Positions 1 through 7,431 of a stretch of 64,000 nucleotides of DNA are shown here, piece after piece. The position numbers and the translations under genes were made by a program. The stretch is from the NCBI RefSeq assembly GCF_013204845.1, contig NZ_JABMKY010000018.1:121632-185631 (forward strand). Direction: 5' to 3'. A model generated the notes under the pieces. It had not been told where the DNA came from, made no database searches, and was given only the letters and a program-made list of their open reading frames with translations. The stretch's first letter is position 1. Every line of letters starts with the position of its first letter. The DNA is from Paenibacillus qinlingensis. Lineage in GTDB: Bacteria; Bacillota; Bacilli; Paenibacillales; NBRC-103111.

Positions 1-132
1 GGTCAGCATCGAGGACTTCCAACGCGTCCGATTATTCGAATTGTGAAGCAAGATGCCGCAGATAAAGTGCTGGATATCAAAGAGATTGATCTGGCGAAAG
101 AAACAACTTTATTCATTGAACAAGTTCTTTAA
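1..132 (+). CDS. C-terminal end of a probable HD-GYP domain protein (partial)
   Basis: An open frame runs in from the left edge for 43 codons and stops with TAA at 130-132. The visible residues include GLPTRPIIRIV followed by an acidic stretch and the end FIEQVL. A short 'L-P-T-R-P-hydrophobic-R' segment near the C-terminus is typical of HD-GYP phosphodiesterases, where it follows the HD-GYP helical core. That match is from memory and rests on a short tail, so the family call is tentative. The gene is cut by the window edge, and its catalytic domain cannot be seen. Confidence 0.4.
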   Translation, partial: GQHRGLPTRPIIRIVKQDAADKVLDIKEIDLAKETTLFIEQVL

Positions 133-133
133 T

Positions 134-163
134 TTGTAAACCGTGGAACAGAAATGATATGAT
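134..163 (+). promoter_or_regulatory. possible sigma-A promoter for the YneF/folE genes
   Basis: TTGTAA at 134-139 and TATGAT at 158-163 are separated by 18 bp and lie just after the preceding stop codon and before the YneF gene. This is a reasonable vegetative promoter by eye; no start site is known. Confidence 0.4.
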
Positions 164-210
164 AGAACAAGCATTCTATTCTAAATTTGTACAAGCAGGG
201 GGCACAGGTT

Positions 211-432
211 ATGTGGAGTTATTTAATTCCCATTCTCACATTGATTGCAGGTTTGGTTGGCGGTTTCTTTATTGGTGTATTCTATTTAAAGAGACAGCTG
301 GAATCCATGCAAAACAATCCTGAAATGCTAGCCAAAATGGCGAAGCAAATGGGCTACAACATGAATAAGCAACAATTGAATAAAGCACAACAAATGATGA
401 AGAATCAAAATTTTAACCAAAAGCGGAAATAA
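211..432 (+). CDS. YneF family (UPF0154) small membrane protein
   Basis: This 73-residue protein begins MWSYLIPILTLIAGLVGG. It has one N-terminal membrane segment (about residues 3-25), then a charged Gln/Asn/Lys-rich tail with the NPEMLAKMAKQMG-type motif typical of the YneF/UPF0154 family of Firmicutes. The biochemical function is unknown. The start at 211 is chosen because AGGGGG at 197-202 lies 8 nt upstream; an upstream TTG at 187 has no ribosome site. The gene is followed closely by folE. Confidence 0.8.
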   Translation: MWSYLIPILTLIAGLVGGFFIGVFYLKRQLESMQNNPEMLAKMAKQMGYNMNKQQLNKAQQMMKNQNFNQKRK

Positions 433-457
433 GAAATAGGGTGGAGTGATAGAGAAG

Positions 458-1045
458 ATGGCATCCATCGATTATAAAAATGGATTAGTCGCAGAAAATC
501 GCGAGCAGATTGAAAGCCATGTTCGTGAAATTTTGCGACTGATTGGTGAAGACGTGGATCGGGAAGGTCTATTGGATACGCCAGCTCGTGTAACGCGTAT
601 GTATGAAGAAATTTTTGCAGGGTATGCCGCAGATCCTCGTGAAGTACTTGGTGTTACTTTTGATGAGCAGCATGAAGAGCTTGTTATCATCAAAGATATC
701 ATTTACTACAGCCAGTGTGAGCACCATATGGCGCCTTTCTTTGGCAAAGTCCACGTTGGTTACTTGCCGAGCGGTAAAGTGGCTGGTCTCAGCAAATTTG
801 CTCGTTTAGTTGATGTTGTTACACGCAAGCTGCAGGTGCAAGAACGTATTACCTCTGAGATTGCTGACATCCTGTTCGATGTGCTTAAACCGCATGGCGT
901 CATGGTTGTCGTTGAAGGCGAGCATATGTGCATGTGCGCAAGAGGCGTGAAGAAATACGGCAGTCAAACCGTAACATCTGCTGTGCGCGGCTCCTTCCGT
1001 AAGGATGCGACATTGCGTTCGGAATTTCTATCTTTATTAAAATAA
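458..1045 (+). CDS. folE: GTP cyclohydrolase I
   Basis: Converts GTP to 7,8-dihydroneopterin triphosphate, the first step of tetrahydrofolate synthesis. The 195-residue product has the family signatures GEDVDREGLLDTPARV, the zinc-binding segment SQCEHHMAPFFG, and CMCARGVKKYGSQTVTS near the C-terminus with the other zinc-ligand cysteines. Length is normal for the type IA enzyme. The ATG at 458 (MASIDYKNG) is preceded by GGTGGAG at 440-446. A GTG at 446 would add four residues and has poorer spacing. It lies 25 nt after the YneF gene and is followed by a clear terminator. Confidence 0.95.
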   Translation: MASIDYKNGLVAENREQIESHVREILRLIGEDVDREGLLDTPARVTRMYEEIFAGYAADPREVLGVTFDEQHEELVIIKDIIYYSQCEHHMAPFFGKVHVGYLPSGKVAGLSKFARLVDVVTRKLQVQERITSEIADILFDVLKPHGVMVVVEGEHMCMCARGVKKYGSQTVTSAVRGSFRKDATLRSEFLSLLK

Positions 1046-1056
1046 TAAGAGCACCG

Positions 1057-1102
1057 GGGAATGTGCACGAAGACAATGGTCTTGTGCATCATTCCCTTTT
1101 TT
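1057..1102 (+). terminator. rho-independent terminator after folE
   Basis: An 18-nt arm at 1057-1074 pairs with 1079-1096 (two single-base bulges) around an AATG loop, followed by six T residues. Confidence 0.85.
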
Positions 1103-1175
1103 CAGTTGTGCACGAAGTTAGGCTTGTTGGGGCATGGAGAATATAGTATTCTTTTAAGTTAATAATCCTTCTGCA

Positions 1176-1290
1176 TCAGGGGGTCGAATGGTGACTATCG
1201 TACATGCTCTCGCATAAACTGATAGCAGTGTGAGGAAACGCCCCAGGAGCAGGACACAGGTGAGATCGGCGCCCAAAAGCGCTAGAGGGC
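1176..1290 (+). promoter_or_regulatory. possible structured 5' leader of the dGTPase gene
   Basis: Between the folE terminator and the next start codon the DNA can fold into nested helices: GGGG at 1180-1183 with CCCC at 1241-1244, CTATC at 1195-1199 with GATAG at 1221-1225, and an inner ATGC-TCTC-GCAT hairpin at 1204-1215. A GCGC...GCGC hairpin lies near 1269-1282. I do not recognise a known riboswitch class. It may be a regulatory leader or a small RNA; this is inference from base pairing only. Confidence 0.3.
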
Positions 1291-1306
1291 TAGAGGAGGC
1301 AAGCAT

Positions 1307-2632
1307 ATGAACAACATACGGAAATATCGGCCTGGTGAGGCAGCTTCCTCGAAATGGAGTGAAGAACGGGATGAATTTGAACGGGATTATGCAAGGTTGA
1401 TTCAGTCACCAACTTTTCGGCGTCTGCAGGGTAAATCTCAGGTGTTCGGGGCCGGCTCGGGAGATTACTATCGGACTCGTCTGACGCACTCCTTGGAGGT
1501 TGCACAGATTGCGCGAGAAGTGGCGAAGCGTTTAGAGCGGACGAATCCCTTTTTGAGCAAAAGAGAACATCCAGGCCTGATCATCGATCCGACTGTGGTC
1601 GAGTGTGCATCTATTGCGCATGACTTCGGTCACCCGCCGTTTGGACATAAGGGCGAAGAGGTGCTCAACCATATCCTCATGAAGGATCACGGCTTGAAAT
1701 ATGAAGGCAATGCGCAAAACTTCCGGATCCTCATGTTTCTGGAAAAACGAGCGGGCAGCGAGAGCGGTCTAGATCTGACGGCAGCCGTGCTTCTTGGTAT
1801 CAACAAGTATCCTTTTTTGATCGAGGAAGAGGGGCGTCTCAAGGGTGTCTATGGGGCAGAGTGGGATGTTATTCAGGAGTTGCGTGACATTTGGAAAATG
1901 CCTGTCGGTTGTTCCACATTGGAAGCGCAATTGATGGACTTATGCGATGATATTGCGTATTCTACGCACGATATCGAGGATGGCATTCGTGCAGGCAAAA
2001 TTCAAATGAACGCTACCTTTTTTGAAGATCAACGCTTGATTCGCCATCTCGTTATGGAGATATTAAATGATCCCAATCAGCATAAATTCGGCTGGGAGCA
2101 AGTTGATATCGAGCAGATGGTGCGTCGCGTGTTGCACGATTATTTGGAGCAATGGGAGCTCATATTTGCAGAATGCAACCGCGAGGAATCACGGACGCGC
2201 AGAGAGATGAAAGCGCGCTGGGTCAGCTCATTCGCGAGCCGTCTCGATATTATCGATGACACGGAACGCGGCTGGAAGAAGGTCGCCCTCGTCAAAGACG
2301 GCGCTGAAGATATGGATCTGCTGCGGACGATGGAAATCCTCAAGAAGCTGGCGTGGGTTACGCTGATCAAGGATTTCCGGGTCCTGCGCCTGCAAAAGCG
2401 CAGCGAAATCATCGTCGAGCGTCTCTGGGACAGCTTCATCGAAAAGGATAAAGGGCAATGGATCATCCCGCCCGACTGGATCGATAGCTACGAGCGGCGC
2501 AGCGTCAACAGCAACTGGAGTTGGCCGCGCTTCGTCGCGGACTATATCTCGGGCATGACCGACGCGTATGCCGAGAAGGTATACGCGGAGCTGTTTGCGA
2601 GCAAATCGGGCTCGATTTACGAGATGGATTGA
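1307..2632 (+). CDS. dgt: deoxyguanosinetriphosphate triphosphohydrolase-like protein (dGTPase, HD family)
   Basis: Predicted to hydrolyse dGTP (or other dNTPs) to the nucleoside and triphosphate, controlling nucleotide pools. The 441-residue protein carries the HD-domain metal site: RRLQGKSQVF near residue 40, RTRLTHSLEVAQIAR near 60-75, and the HD pair in ASIAHDFGHPPFGH near 105-118, with a further conserved DDIAYSTHDIEDG near 215. AGGAGG at 1294-1299 sits 7 nt before the ATG. The 3' third (about 2270-2560) is clearly more GC-rich than the rest. It is preceded by a possibly structured leader and followed by a short hairpin at its stop codon. Confidence 0.92.
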   Translation: MNNIRKYRPGEAASSKWSEERDEFERDYARLIQSPTFRRLQGKSQVFGAGSGDYYRTRLTHSLEVAQIAREVAKRLERTNPFLSKREHPGLIIDPTVVECASIAHDFGHPPFGHKGEEVLNHILMKDHGLKYEGNAQNFRILMFLEKRAGSESGLDLTAAVLLGINKYPFLIEEEGRLKGVYGAEWDVIQELRDIWKMPVGCSTLEAQLMDLCDDIAYSTHDIEDGIRAGKIQMNATFFEDQRLIRHLVMEILNDPNQHKFGWEQVDIEQMVRRVLHDYLEQWELIFAECNREESRTRREMKARWVSSFASRLDIIDDTERGWKKVALVKDGAEDMDLLRTMEILKKLAWVTLIKDFRVLRLQKRSEIIVERLWDSFIEKDKGQWIIPPDWIDSYERRSVNSNWSWPRFVADYISGMTDAYAEKVYAELFASKSGSIYEMD

Positions 2633-2660
2633 GTGGGGCGTGCCCACTCAAGTTCTGTCT
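2629..2660 (+). terminator. hairpin at the dGTPase gene stop codon, weak terminator
   Basis: TTGAGTGGG (2629-2637) pairs perfectly with CCCACTCAA (2643-2651). The following sequence is only moderately T-rich, so this may be a weak terminator. Confidence 0.5.
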
Positions 2661-2780
2661 GCTTGTAGATGCGAGCGGCTGCTGGTAGCTACAAGTAACC
2701 ACAAGCACCAGCAGTAACTGACAAGTAACCAACCACCTCGCCACCTCTCTTCCAGCAACTAGCCGCCGCCAGAGCACAAA

Positions 2781-2966
2781 TAGATGGATTTTATACAGCT
2801 AATCTATCTAGTTTTCCTCATTTAGGAAGAATAGATGGATTTCCTGTAGCTAATTTGATGGTTTTAAGGGGAATTAGGGGAAACCGCGATATTTAGCTGT
2901 ACTTTTTCCATTTAAATTCAAAAATCAACGAAATATGACAAAAATAGCTGTAGGTTTTCCAGTTAA
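2781..2966 (+). repeat. dispersed palindromic element, copy 1 (51-62-51 spacing)
   Basis: Four related ~21-bp units of the form TAGMTG-N9-CAGCTA (imperfect) start at 2781, 2832, 2894 and 2945. Units 1 and 2 read TAGATGGATTT..., while units 3 and 4 read TAGCTGTA...TTCCA, which is the reverse complement of that pattern. The whole element is therefore also roughly palindromic. Copies with identical spacing occur at 3508 and 41173. No coding frame is supported. Confidence 0.8.
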
Positions 2967-3092
2967 GTTGTTGTTGTAGGCATACATGAGGCACCTGGAT
3001 CGAAGCGCATACGGTGTCTAATGCACAAGAGAACAGTGAGTCCAGGGTCTAAGTAAGGACCTAAGTAACTAGCTACTTTCACTTACCTTAAC

Positions 3093-3450
3093 CCACCAGT
3101 AGCCGCTTATCACTTACCAGAAACCGTAACCCACCAGCAGCCGCTTATCACTTACCAGAAACCGTAACCCACCAGTAGCCGCTTATCACTTACCAGAAAC
3201 CGTAACCCACCAGCAGCCGCTTATCACTTACCAGAAACCGTAACCCACCAGTAGCCTTATCACTTACCAGAAACCGTAACCCACCCAGCAGTCGCTTATC
3301 ACTTACCACAAACCGTAACCCACCAGCAGGCGCTTATCACTTACCAGAAACCGTAACCCACCAGTAGCCACTTGTCACTTAAAACAAATCGTAACCCAGC
3401 AGCAGTCGCTTTTCACTTAAAACAAATCGTAACCCACCAGCAGTCGCTTT
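3093..3450 (+). repeat. tandem repeat, about nine imperfect 38-bp units
   Basis: A 38-bp unit beginning CCACCAGCAGCCGCTTATCA repeats without spacers from 3093 (3093, 3131, 3169, 3207 and on). Later units carry small deletions, and the last two diverge to AAAACAAATCG. The array lies between two copies of the 51-62-51 palindromic element. An 83-codon frame crossing it is not supported as a gene. Confidence 0.9.
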
Positions 3451-3507
3451 TCACCCAGTACAACTCAGCATTCATTAGCAAAATCCATCACCCCCGCCGC
3501 GTGCAAA

Positions 3508-3692
3508 TAGCTGGATTTAGTACAGCTAATCTAGCTAGTTTTTCACATTTAGGAAGTTTAGATGGATTTCCTGTAGTTAATTTAGCGGTTTTAAGGGGAA
3601 TATGCGGAAACTGCAACATTTAGCTGTACTTTTTCCATTTATACTTGGTAATCAATGAAATGAGACGGAATTAGCTGTAGGTTTTCCAGTTA
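3508..3692 (+). repeat. dispersed palindromic element, copy 2 (51-62-51 spacing)
   Basis: Units start at 3508, 3559, 3621 and 3672. The first, TAGCTG-GATTTAGTA-CAGCTA (3508-3528), is a perfect 6-bp inverted repeat. The copy is roughly 80% similar by eye to copy 1 and keeps exactly the same unit spacing. Confidence 0.8.
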
Positions 3693-3799
3693 AGTTGCGA
3701 CGTAGGAGCATTGAGTTGAGAGGGTTGGCTGAATATGAGGATGAAGGGTAAGCGCTGCTTGCCTCTTTTTCGCGCTTGGATGCAAGCCGGTAAATGGCC

Positions 3800-3827
3800 A
3801 AAAAAATACCGACCTCATCAGAGGTCG
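3800..3827 (-). terminator. terminator of the alpha/beta hydrolase gene
   Basis: On the minus strand, CGACCTC-TGAT-GAGGTCG is followed by a short gap and seven T residues (A tract at 3800-3806 on the given strand). It begins immediately after the stop codon. Confidence 0.85.
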
Positions 3828-3830
3828 ATT

Positions 3831-4856
3831 TTATAGGGAGGAGGGAATACCAGCGTTAACGTGCTCGGATGTGGCCGATGGTTCAATACTTCCGAGGAAG
3901 TCCATTGTGCGGCTCACATACGTTTTGGGCTCAGCACGGTACAGAAGTTCATGCTGTGCGTTAGGGAGAATCCATAGCTTAGAGGCGGTGTTGTGTTGCT
4001 GCTTGAACATAGCCTCGACTAAAACATGAGGAGCTTTGTTATCATTGGTGCCATGAATCATGAAGATTGGCATCTCATAGGACGTTGTGGTCACTTTCGT
4101 GAAGGGCACGTCATGCAAGCTTACGCCATTTAATAAAGGAAAGAATAAACGAACAAGTGGTAGAGAAGGGTATTTAGGGAGGTGCACGATTTGATTTATA
4201 TTTTGATAAAGGGTGTCCGAGTTCAGCAGAAATGTACTGTCTAGGATCATCCCAGAAATATCTCCGTTTTGCTGTAGAGCTGTCTGTAAGGCAGTGCCTG
4301 CCCCCATGGAAAAGCCCCAAATAAAGATCGAACCGCCAGTGGTCTGTTTGATGTAATCAATGGCCCCAAGCAGCTCTTGGGATTCCTGAACACCGCCGGT
4401 CATGAGGCGACTGCTAGTGGGATTCACATAACCATAGTCAAACATGAGAACGTTGTACTGCTTTTTATGAAGCTCGCGAGCTAAAGTGTACAAAGGAACC
4501 CATTCCTCTTCGCGATTACCACCATAGCCATGTGAGAAAATGACAGTTTTACTCGAGCCAACAGCTGGTATGAACCAGCCATCTAAGTTGGATGTACCGT
4601 TTTGACTTGGAAAAGAAACGTTCGTATAAGGAAGTCGGACTGCCTTCATCGGATTCGAATGCAGAGGCTCAATATGCGGTCTAGCCAAGGTCCAAGCAAT
4701 GTAAGCGTGGAAGATGAGTACGACTGAGGTGCAAAGAATTAATAAAGTTAGAAAAACTGTAGTGATTAGCTTTTTCCTGCGTAAAAAAGGTTGCGTAACC
4801 TGATCAAGAGTGGGTTGCAGCGATCCCGTAACAGGATTGAGTGTAGTAGTAGACAT
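3831..4856 (-). CDS. alpha/beta hydrolase with N-terminal membrane anchor
   Basis: The 341-residue protein has one hydrophobic segment at about residues 32-55, so the hydrolase domain probably lies outside the membrane. The fold is indicated by VIFSHGYGGNREE (oxyanion region), the nucleophile elbow GFSMGAG near residue 182, and a late DNKAPH / AQHELLY region that supplies the likely acid and histidine. It resembles the BAAT/YqkD-type serine hydrolase group; the substrate is unknown. A GGAGGGAGG site precedes the ATG. It is divergent from the IclR regulator gene across about 300 bp, but the sequence does not show whether that regulator controls it. Confidence 0.8.
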   Translation of the reverse strand: MSTTTLNPVTGSLQPTLDQVTQPFLRRKKLITTVFLTLLILCTSVVLIFHAYIAWTLARPHIEPLHSNPMKAVRLPYTNVSFPSQNGTSNLDGWFIPAVGSSKTVIFSHGYGGNREEEWVPLYTLARELHKKQYNVLMFDYGYVNPTSSRLMTGGVQESQELLGAIDYIKQTTGGSIFIWGFSMGAGTALQTALQQNGDISGMILDSTFLLNSDTLYQNINQIVHLPKYPSLPLVRLFFPLLNGVSLHDVPFTKVTTTSYEMPIFMIHGTNDNKAPHVLVEAMFKQQHNTASKLWILPNAQHELLYRAEPKTYVSRTMDFLGSIEPSATSEHVNAGIPSSL

Positions 4857-5065
4857 CGATGAAGCCTCCCTCCGTGAAGATGTGTATGTGAAATTTCGCT
4901 AGTTAGAGGTGTTAATTGGGAAGGGAGAGTTAATTGTTTAAATATTCTGAAAAATAATGCTGTACTTTAATATTATTCTGAATGCGCTTACAAGTCAATG
5001 TAGATGCGGCATTTGTAAGCCTATTGTAACGGTTCTGTAATAATGGGAAAAAGAGGTCTTTGACC

Positions 5066-5094
5066 TTTACGGTTCCGTGTAGTTTCGTTATACT
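5066..5094 (+). promoter_or_regulatory. probable sigma-A promoter of the IclR gene
   Basis: TTTACG at 5066-5071 and TATACT at 5089-5094 are separated by 17 bp, upstream of the regulator gene and just before a palindrome. Confidence 0.5.
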
Positions 5095-5106
5095 GAACAT
5101 AACAAG

Positions 5107-5123
5107 GTTTCATATAGTGAAAC
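5107..5123 (+). promoter_or_regulatory. palindromic operator, probably for the IclR-family protein
   Basis: GTTTCATATAGTGAAAC is a perfect 6-bp inverted repeat with a 5-bp centre. It lies 12 bp downstream of the putative -10 box and about 30 bp before the regulator start codon. IclR proteins often bind such palindromes and repress their own genes, so autoregulation is inferred. Confidence 0.6.
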
Positions 5124-5154
5124 AGTTTGGCTTATAAAAGGTGGTGACTCTTCT

Positions 5155-5898
5155 ATGGAAGATGGCAAGCTGACCGTGCGTGCTGTTGAGCGCGCTTTAG
5201 ATATTATGCTTTGTTTCACAGGAGCGTCTGAGTTGACGTTAACCGAAATTGCTACACGTGTGCAGCTACACAAAAGTACCGTACATCGCCTTCTAGCATC
5301 CCTTGAAGGCAAGGGCTTCATCATGCGTGATGAAGCGACGGATAAGTACAGACTGGGCTACCGGCTCTGGGAGCTTTCGGCTAACCTGTCCAAAGAGGGA
5401 GACCCCGGCATCATTCTGCTGCCGGAGATGGAACGGCTGCGAGATCTTCTCGGCGAGACGATCTCGCTGTACGTGCAGGACGGCCTGGTGCGCGTGCGCA
5501 TCCAAGCCGTGCAGAGCAATCATGCCATTCGCCGTGTTGCCCCTGTTGGGGCACGAATGCCGCTTTACGTCGGCGCCTCGAGCAAGGTGCTCGTCGCCTT
5601 CGCTGAGCCAGGGCTGCTGGAGCAGCTGCTAACCTCGGCCGACTGGCCGACAGGGTTAGACACGCAGGCGTACCTGCAGCAGCTCAGCGACACACGACGC
5701 GCAGGCTTCGCCACGAGCGTCGAAGAGCGTGAGCCCGGCGCGGCAGCTGTGTCCGCGCCCATTCTCGACCGCGGCGGCCGTCTAGTGGCCGCCCTGGCGG
5801 TCTCGGGTCCAGCGAACAGGCTTACGCTGGAGCTGATGCAAGAGCAGGCGCCGACGATTATGGAGGCGGCGCGCCGGATGGGTACGATGCTGCGCTAG
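5155..5898 (+). CDS. IclR family transcriptional regulator
   Basis: A 247-residue two-domain repressor/activator. The N-terminal winged helix (about residues 7-65) contains ALDIMLCFTG and LHKSTVHRLLASLEGKGF. The C-terminal effector domain (about 80-245) has the family pattern VGARMPLYVGASSKVLVAF near residue 130 and SAPILDRGGRLVAALAVSGP near 200. AAAGGTGGTGA at 5137-5147 precedes the ATG. The palindrome at 5107-5123 suggests autoregulation. The effector and targets are not evident. KdgR proteins belong to this family, and kdgK-kdgA lie 14 kb away, but the link is unproven. The 3' two-thirds is strikingly GC-rich compared with the start of the gene. Confidence 0.9.
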   Translation: MEDGKLTVRAVERALDIMLCFTGASELTLTEIATRVQLHKSTVHRLLASLEGKGFIMRDEATDKYRLGYRLWELSANLSKEGDPGIILLPEMERLRDLLGETISLYVQDGLVRVRIQAVQSNHAIRRVAPVGARMPLYVGASSKVLVAFAEPGLLEQLLTSADWPTGLDTQAYLQQLSDTRRAGFATSVEEREPGAAAVSAPILDRGGRLVAALAVSGPANRLTLELMQEQAPTIMEAARRMGTMLR

Positions 5899-5911
5899 CG
5901 GCATTAATGTC

Positions 5912-6120
5912 CATCTTGCGGCACATAAGCACTCGCGGTGGTCCTATCACGCTGTATGCGCCGATCTAAGCAGCAATAAGCAAGGTAAGGGTGCTTATCG
6001 CTAGCACATACGCCCGAAACGGGACATCTTGCAGCTCATAAGCACTCGCGGTGGGCTTATCTCGCAATATGCACCTATGTAAGCAGTAATAAGCAGGGTA
6101 AACTTGCTTATTACTGCTTT
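5912..6120 (+). repeat. two tandem copies of a ~113-bp intergenic repeat
   Basis: The sequence beginning CATCTTGC at 5912 recurs at 6025, including CATAAGCACTCGCGGTGG and the AAGCAG(C/T)AATAAGCA segment. Each copy has complementary CTTATT/AATAAG segments. No gene is seen in this stretch. Confidence 0.75.
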
Positions 6121-6130
6121 TTCATTTGCT

Positions 6131-6270
6131 CTGTCCCATCCCGTCTTGTCCCGTCCTGTCCCGTCCTGTCCCGTCCTGTCCCGTCCTGTCCCGTCCTGTC
6201 CCGTCCTGTCCCGTCCTGTCCCGTCCTGTCCCGTCCTGTCCCGTCCTGTCCTGTCCCATCCCGTCTTGTC
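6131..6270 (+). repeat. 10-bp tandem repeat (CCGTCCTGTC)
   Basis: Ten perfect copies of CCGTCCTGTC occupy 6151-6250. The same 20-bp variant pair (starting CTGTCCCATC) flanks the array on both sides at 6131-6150 and 6251-6270. Because 10 is not a multiple of 3, all frames read through as repetitive open frames; none is likely to be a gene. Confidence 0.95.
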
Positions 6271-6410
6271 CATCCTGTCCCGTCCGTCCCTCCGCGTCCC
6301 TCCGCGTCCCTACGCACTCCCACCCCAACGCCTAAATCCGAATCCCCAACATAGACGGATGCTTTACCGCCGATAAGCCATACTAAAAGTGGGAAAGGGA
6401 GTGGGCCATC

Positions 6411-7307
6411 ATGAAGAAGACAGCCTCGATGCTTGCGATCTGGATAAGCCTAGCCAGTAACATCGTGCTGACCGCCATCAAAATCATCGTCGGCCTTCTG
6501 TTCAATAGCCAAGTGCTAATTGCCGACGGTATTCATAACGCTGGAGATGTTATTGCGACTGCAACGGCTTATAGCTCCATGCGCGTATCCTCCAAACCAG
6601 CGGATGTGGATCATCCTTACGGGCACGGGAAAGCAGAGGTGCTCGGGGCTTTTATTGTTGCGATAATATTGGCCGGAGCCGCAATCTATATGGGCTATCA
6701 CTCGATACATGCTCTATTTGAGCCAGCGGGCGAGGCGCATATCATTGCCCTTTGTGCAGCTGTCGTTTCCCTCGTGTGGAAACAAGTTCTCTATATCTAC
6801 ACGATGCGTATAGGAAAGCAGCTTAATAGCAAAGGGCTGATGGCCACAGCCTACGACCATTTAGCGGACGTGTACGCCTCTATAGCGGCCTCGGTGGGGA
6901 TCGGCTTAGCATTGATCGGAGATCACTACAATATTAGCTACTTGGCTTACGGAGACCCCGTAGCGGGGATTATCGTCTCCTTTCTTGTATTAAAGCTGGC
7001 CTACGAGATGGGTAGCGAATCCTTTGATATTTTGATGGAGCGTAGTGTCAGCCAAGCCTATATCGAGCAATATATCACATTGATTCGAGATGTACCTGAG
7101 GTTAAGCGGATTGATCGGCTTCGTGCGAGGGAACATGGTCATTACATATTAGTTGATGCGAGACTTGGCGTTCCAGGCCAGTTGACGATTCAAGAAGGTC
7201 ATGATATCAGCCGCAGCATTAAGCGCAAAATCAAAGAGGCCCATAGTGATGTGGATGAGGTGCTCGTTCACTTAAATCCGTGGTATGAAGAACAAGCTGA
7301 CGCCTGA
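6411..7307 (+). CDS. cation diffusion facilitator (CDF) family metal transporter
   Basis: Proton-coupled efflux of divalent metal ions (Zn, Mn, Co or Fe) across the cytoplasmic membrane. The 298-residue protein has about six membrane helices, the metal-site motifs ADGIHNAGD in helix 2 and YDHLADVYAS in helix 5, and the family motif DVDHPYGHGKAEVL. A cytosolic metal-binding domain follows from about residue 210 (VPEVKRIDRLRAREHGHYI). It matches the MamB/YdfM/FieF branch; the metal cannot be decided from sequence. GGGAGTGGG lies before the ATG. It appears monocistronic. Confidence 0.9.
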   Translation: MKKTASMLAIWISLASNIVLTAIKIIVGLLFNSQVLIADGIHNAGDVIATATAYSSMRVSSKPADVDHPYGHGKAEVLGAFIVAIILAGAAIYMGYHSIHALFEPAGEAHIIALCAAVVSLVWKQVLYIYTMRIGKQLNSKGLMATAYDHLADVYASIAASVGIGLALIGDHYNISYLAYGDPVAGIIVSFLVLKLAYEMGSESFDILMERSVSQAYIEQYITLIRDVPEVKRIDRLRAREHGHYILVDARLGVPGQLTIQEGHDISRSIKRKIKEAHSDVDEVLVHLNPWYEEQADA

Positions 7308-7431
7308 GTAAGTGCGTTGGCTTTCTTTTATAATAAAACTGGTTATTATTTACAATCACTCCAAATCACGTTAGATTAGTCATAGTATCGTATCGACAAC
7401 GTCTACGTGACAGTCCAAGGGAGTGAAAACA

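Noticed and set aside
2228..2647. 139-codon minus-strand frame opposite the dGTPase gene
   Set aside because: Lies in the GC-rich part of a well-supported gene and has no family features.
3093..3450. CRISPR-like array of 38-bp repeats
   Set aside because: Units are contiguous with no unique spacers.
3372..3623. 83-codon open frame on the plus strand
   Set aside because: It runs across the 38-bp repeats and the palindromic element, has no ribosome site and encodes repeats.
5155..5898. Direct assignment of the IclR gene as kdgR
   Set aside because: It is 14 kb from kdgK-kdgA and its palindrome does not occur upstream of kdgK.
6001..6376. Several overlapping frames on both strands with Gly-Arg-Asp-Thr or Ser-Cys-Pro repeats
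   Set aside because: They are produced by the 10-bp tandem repeat, which leaves all frames open.
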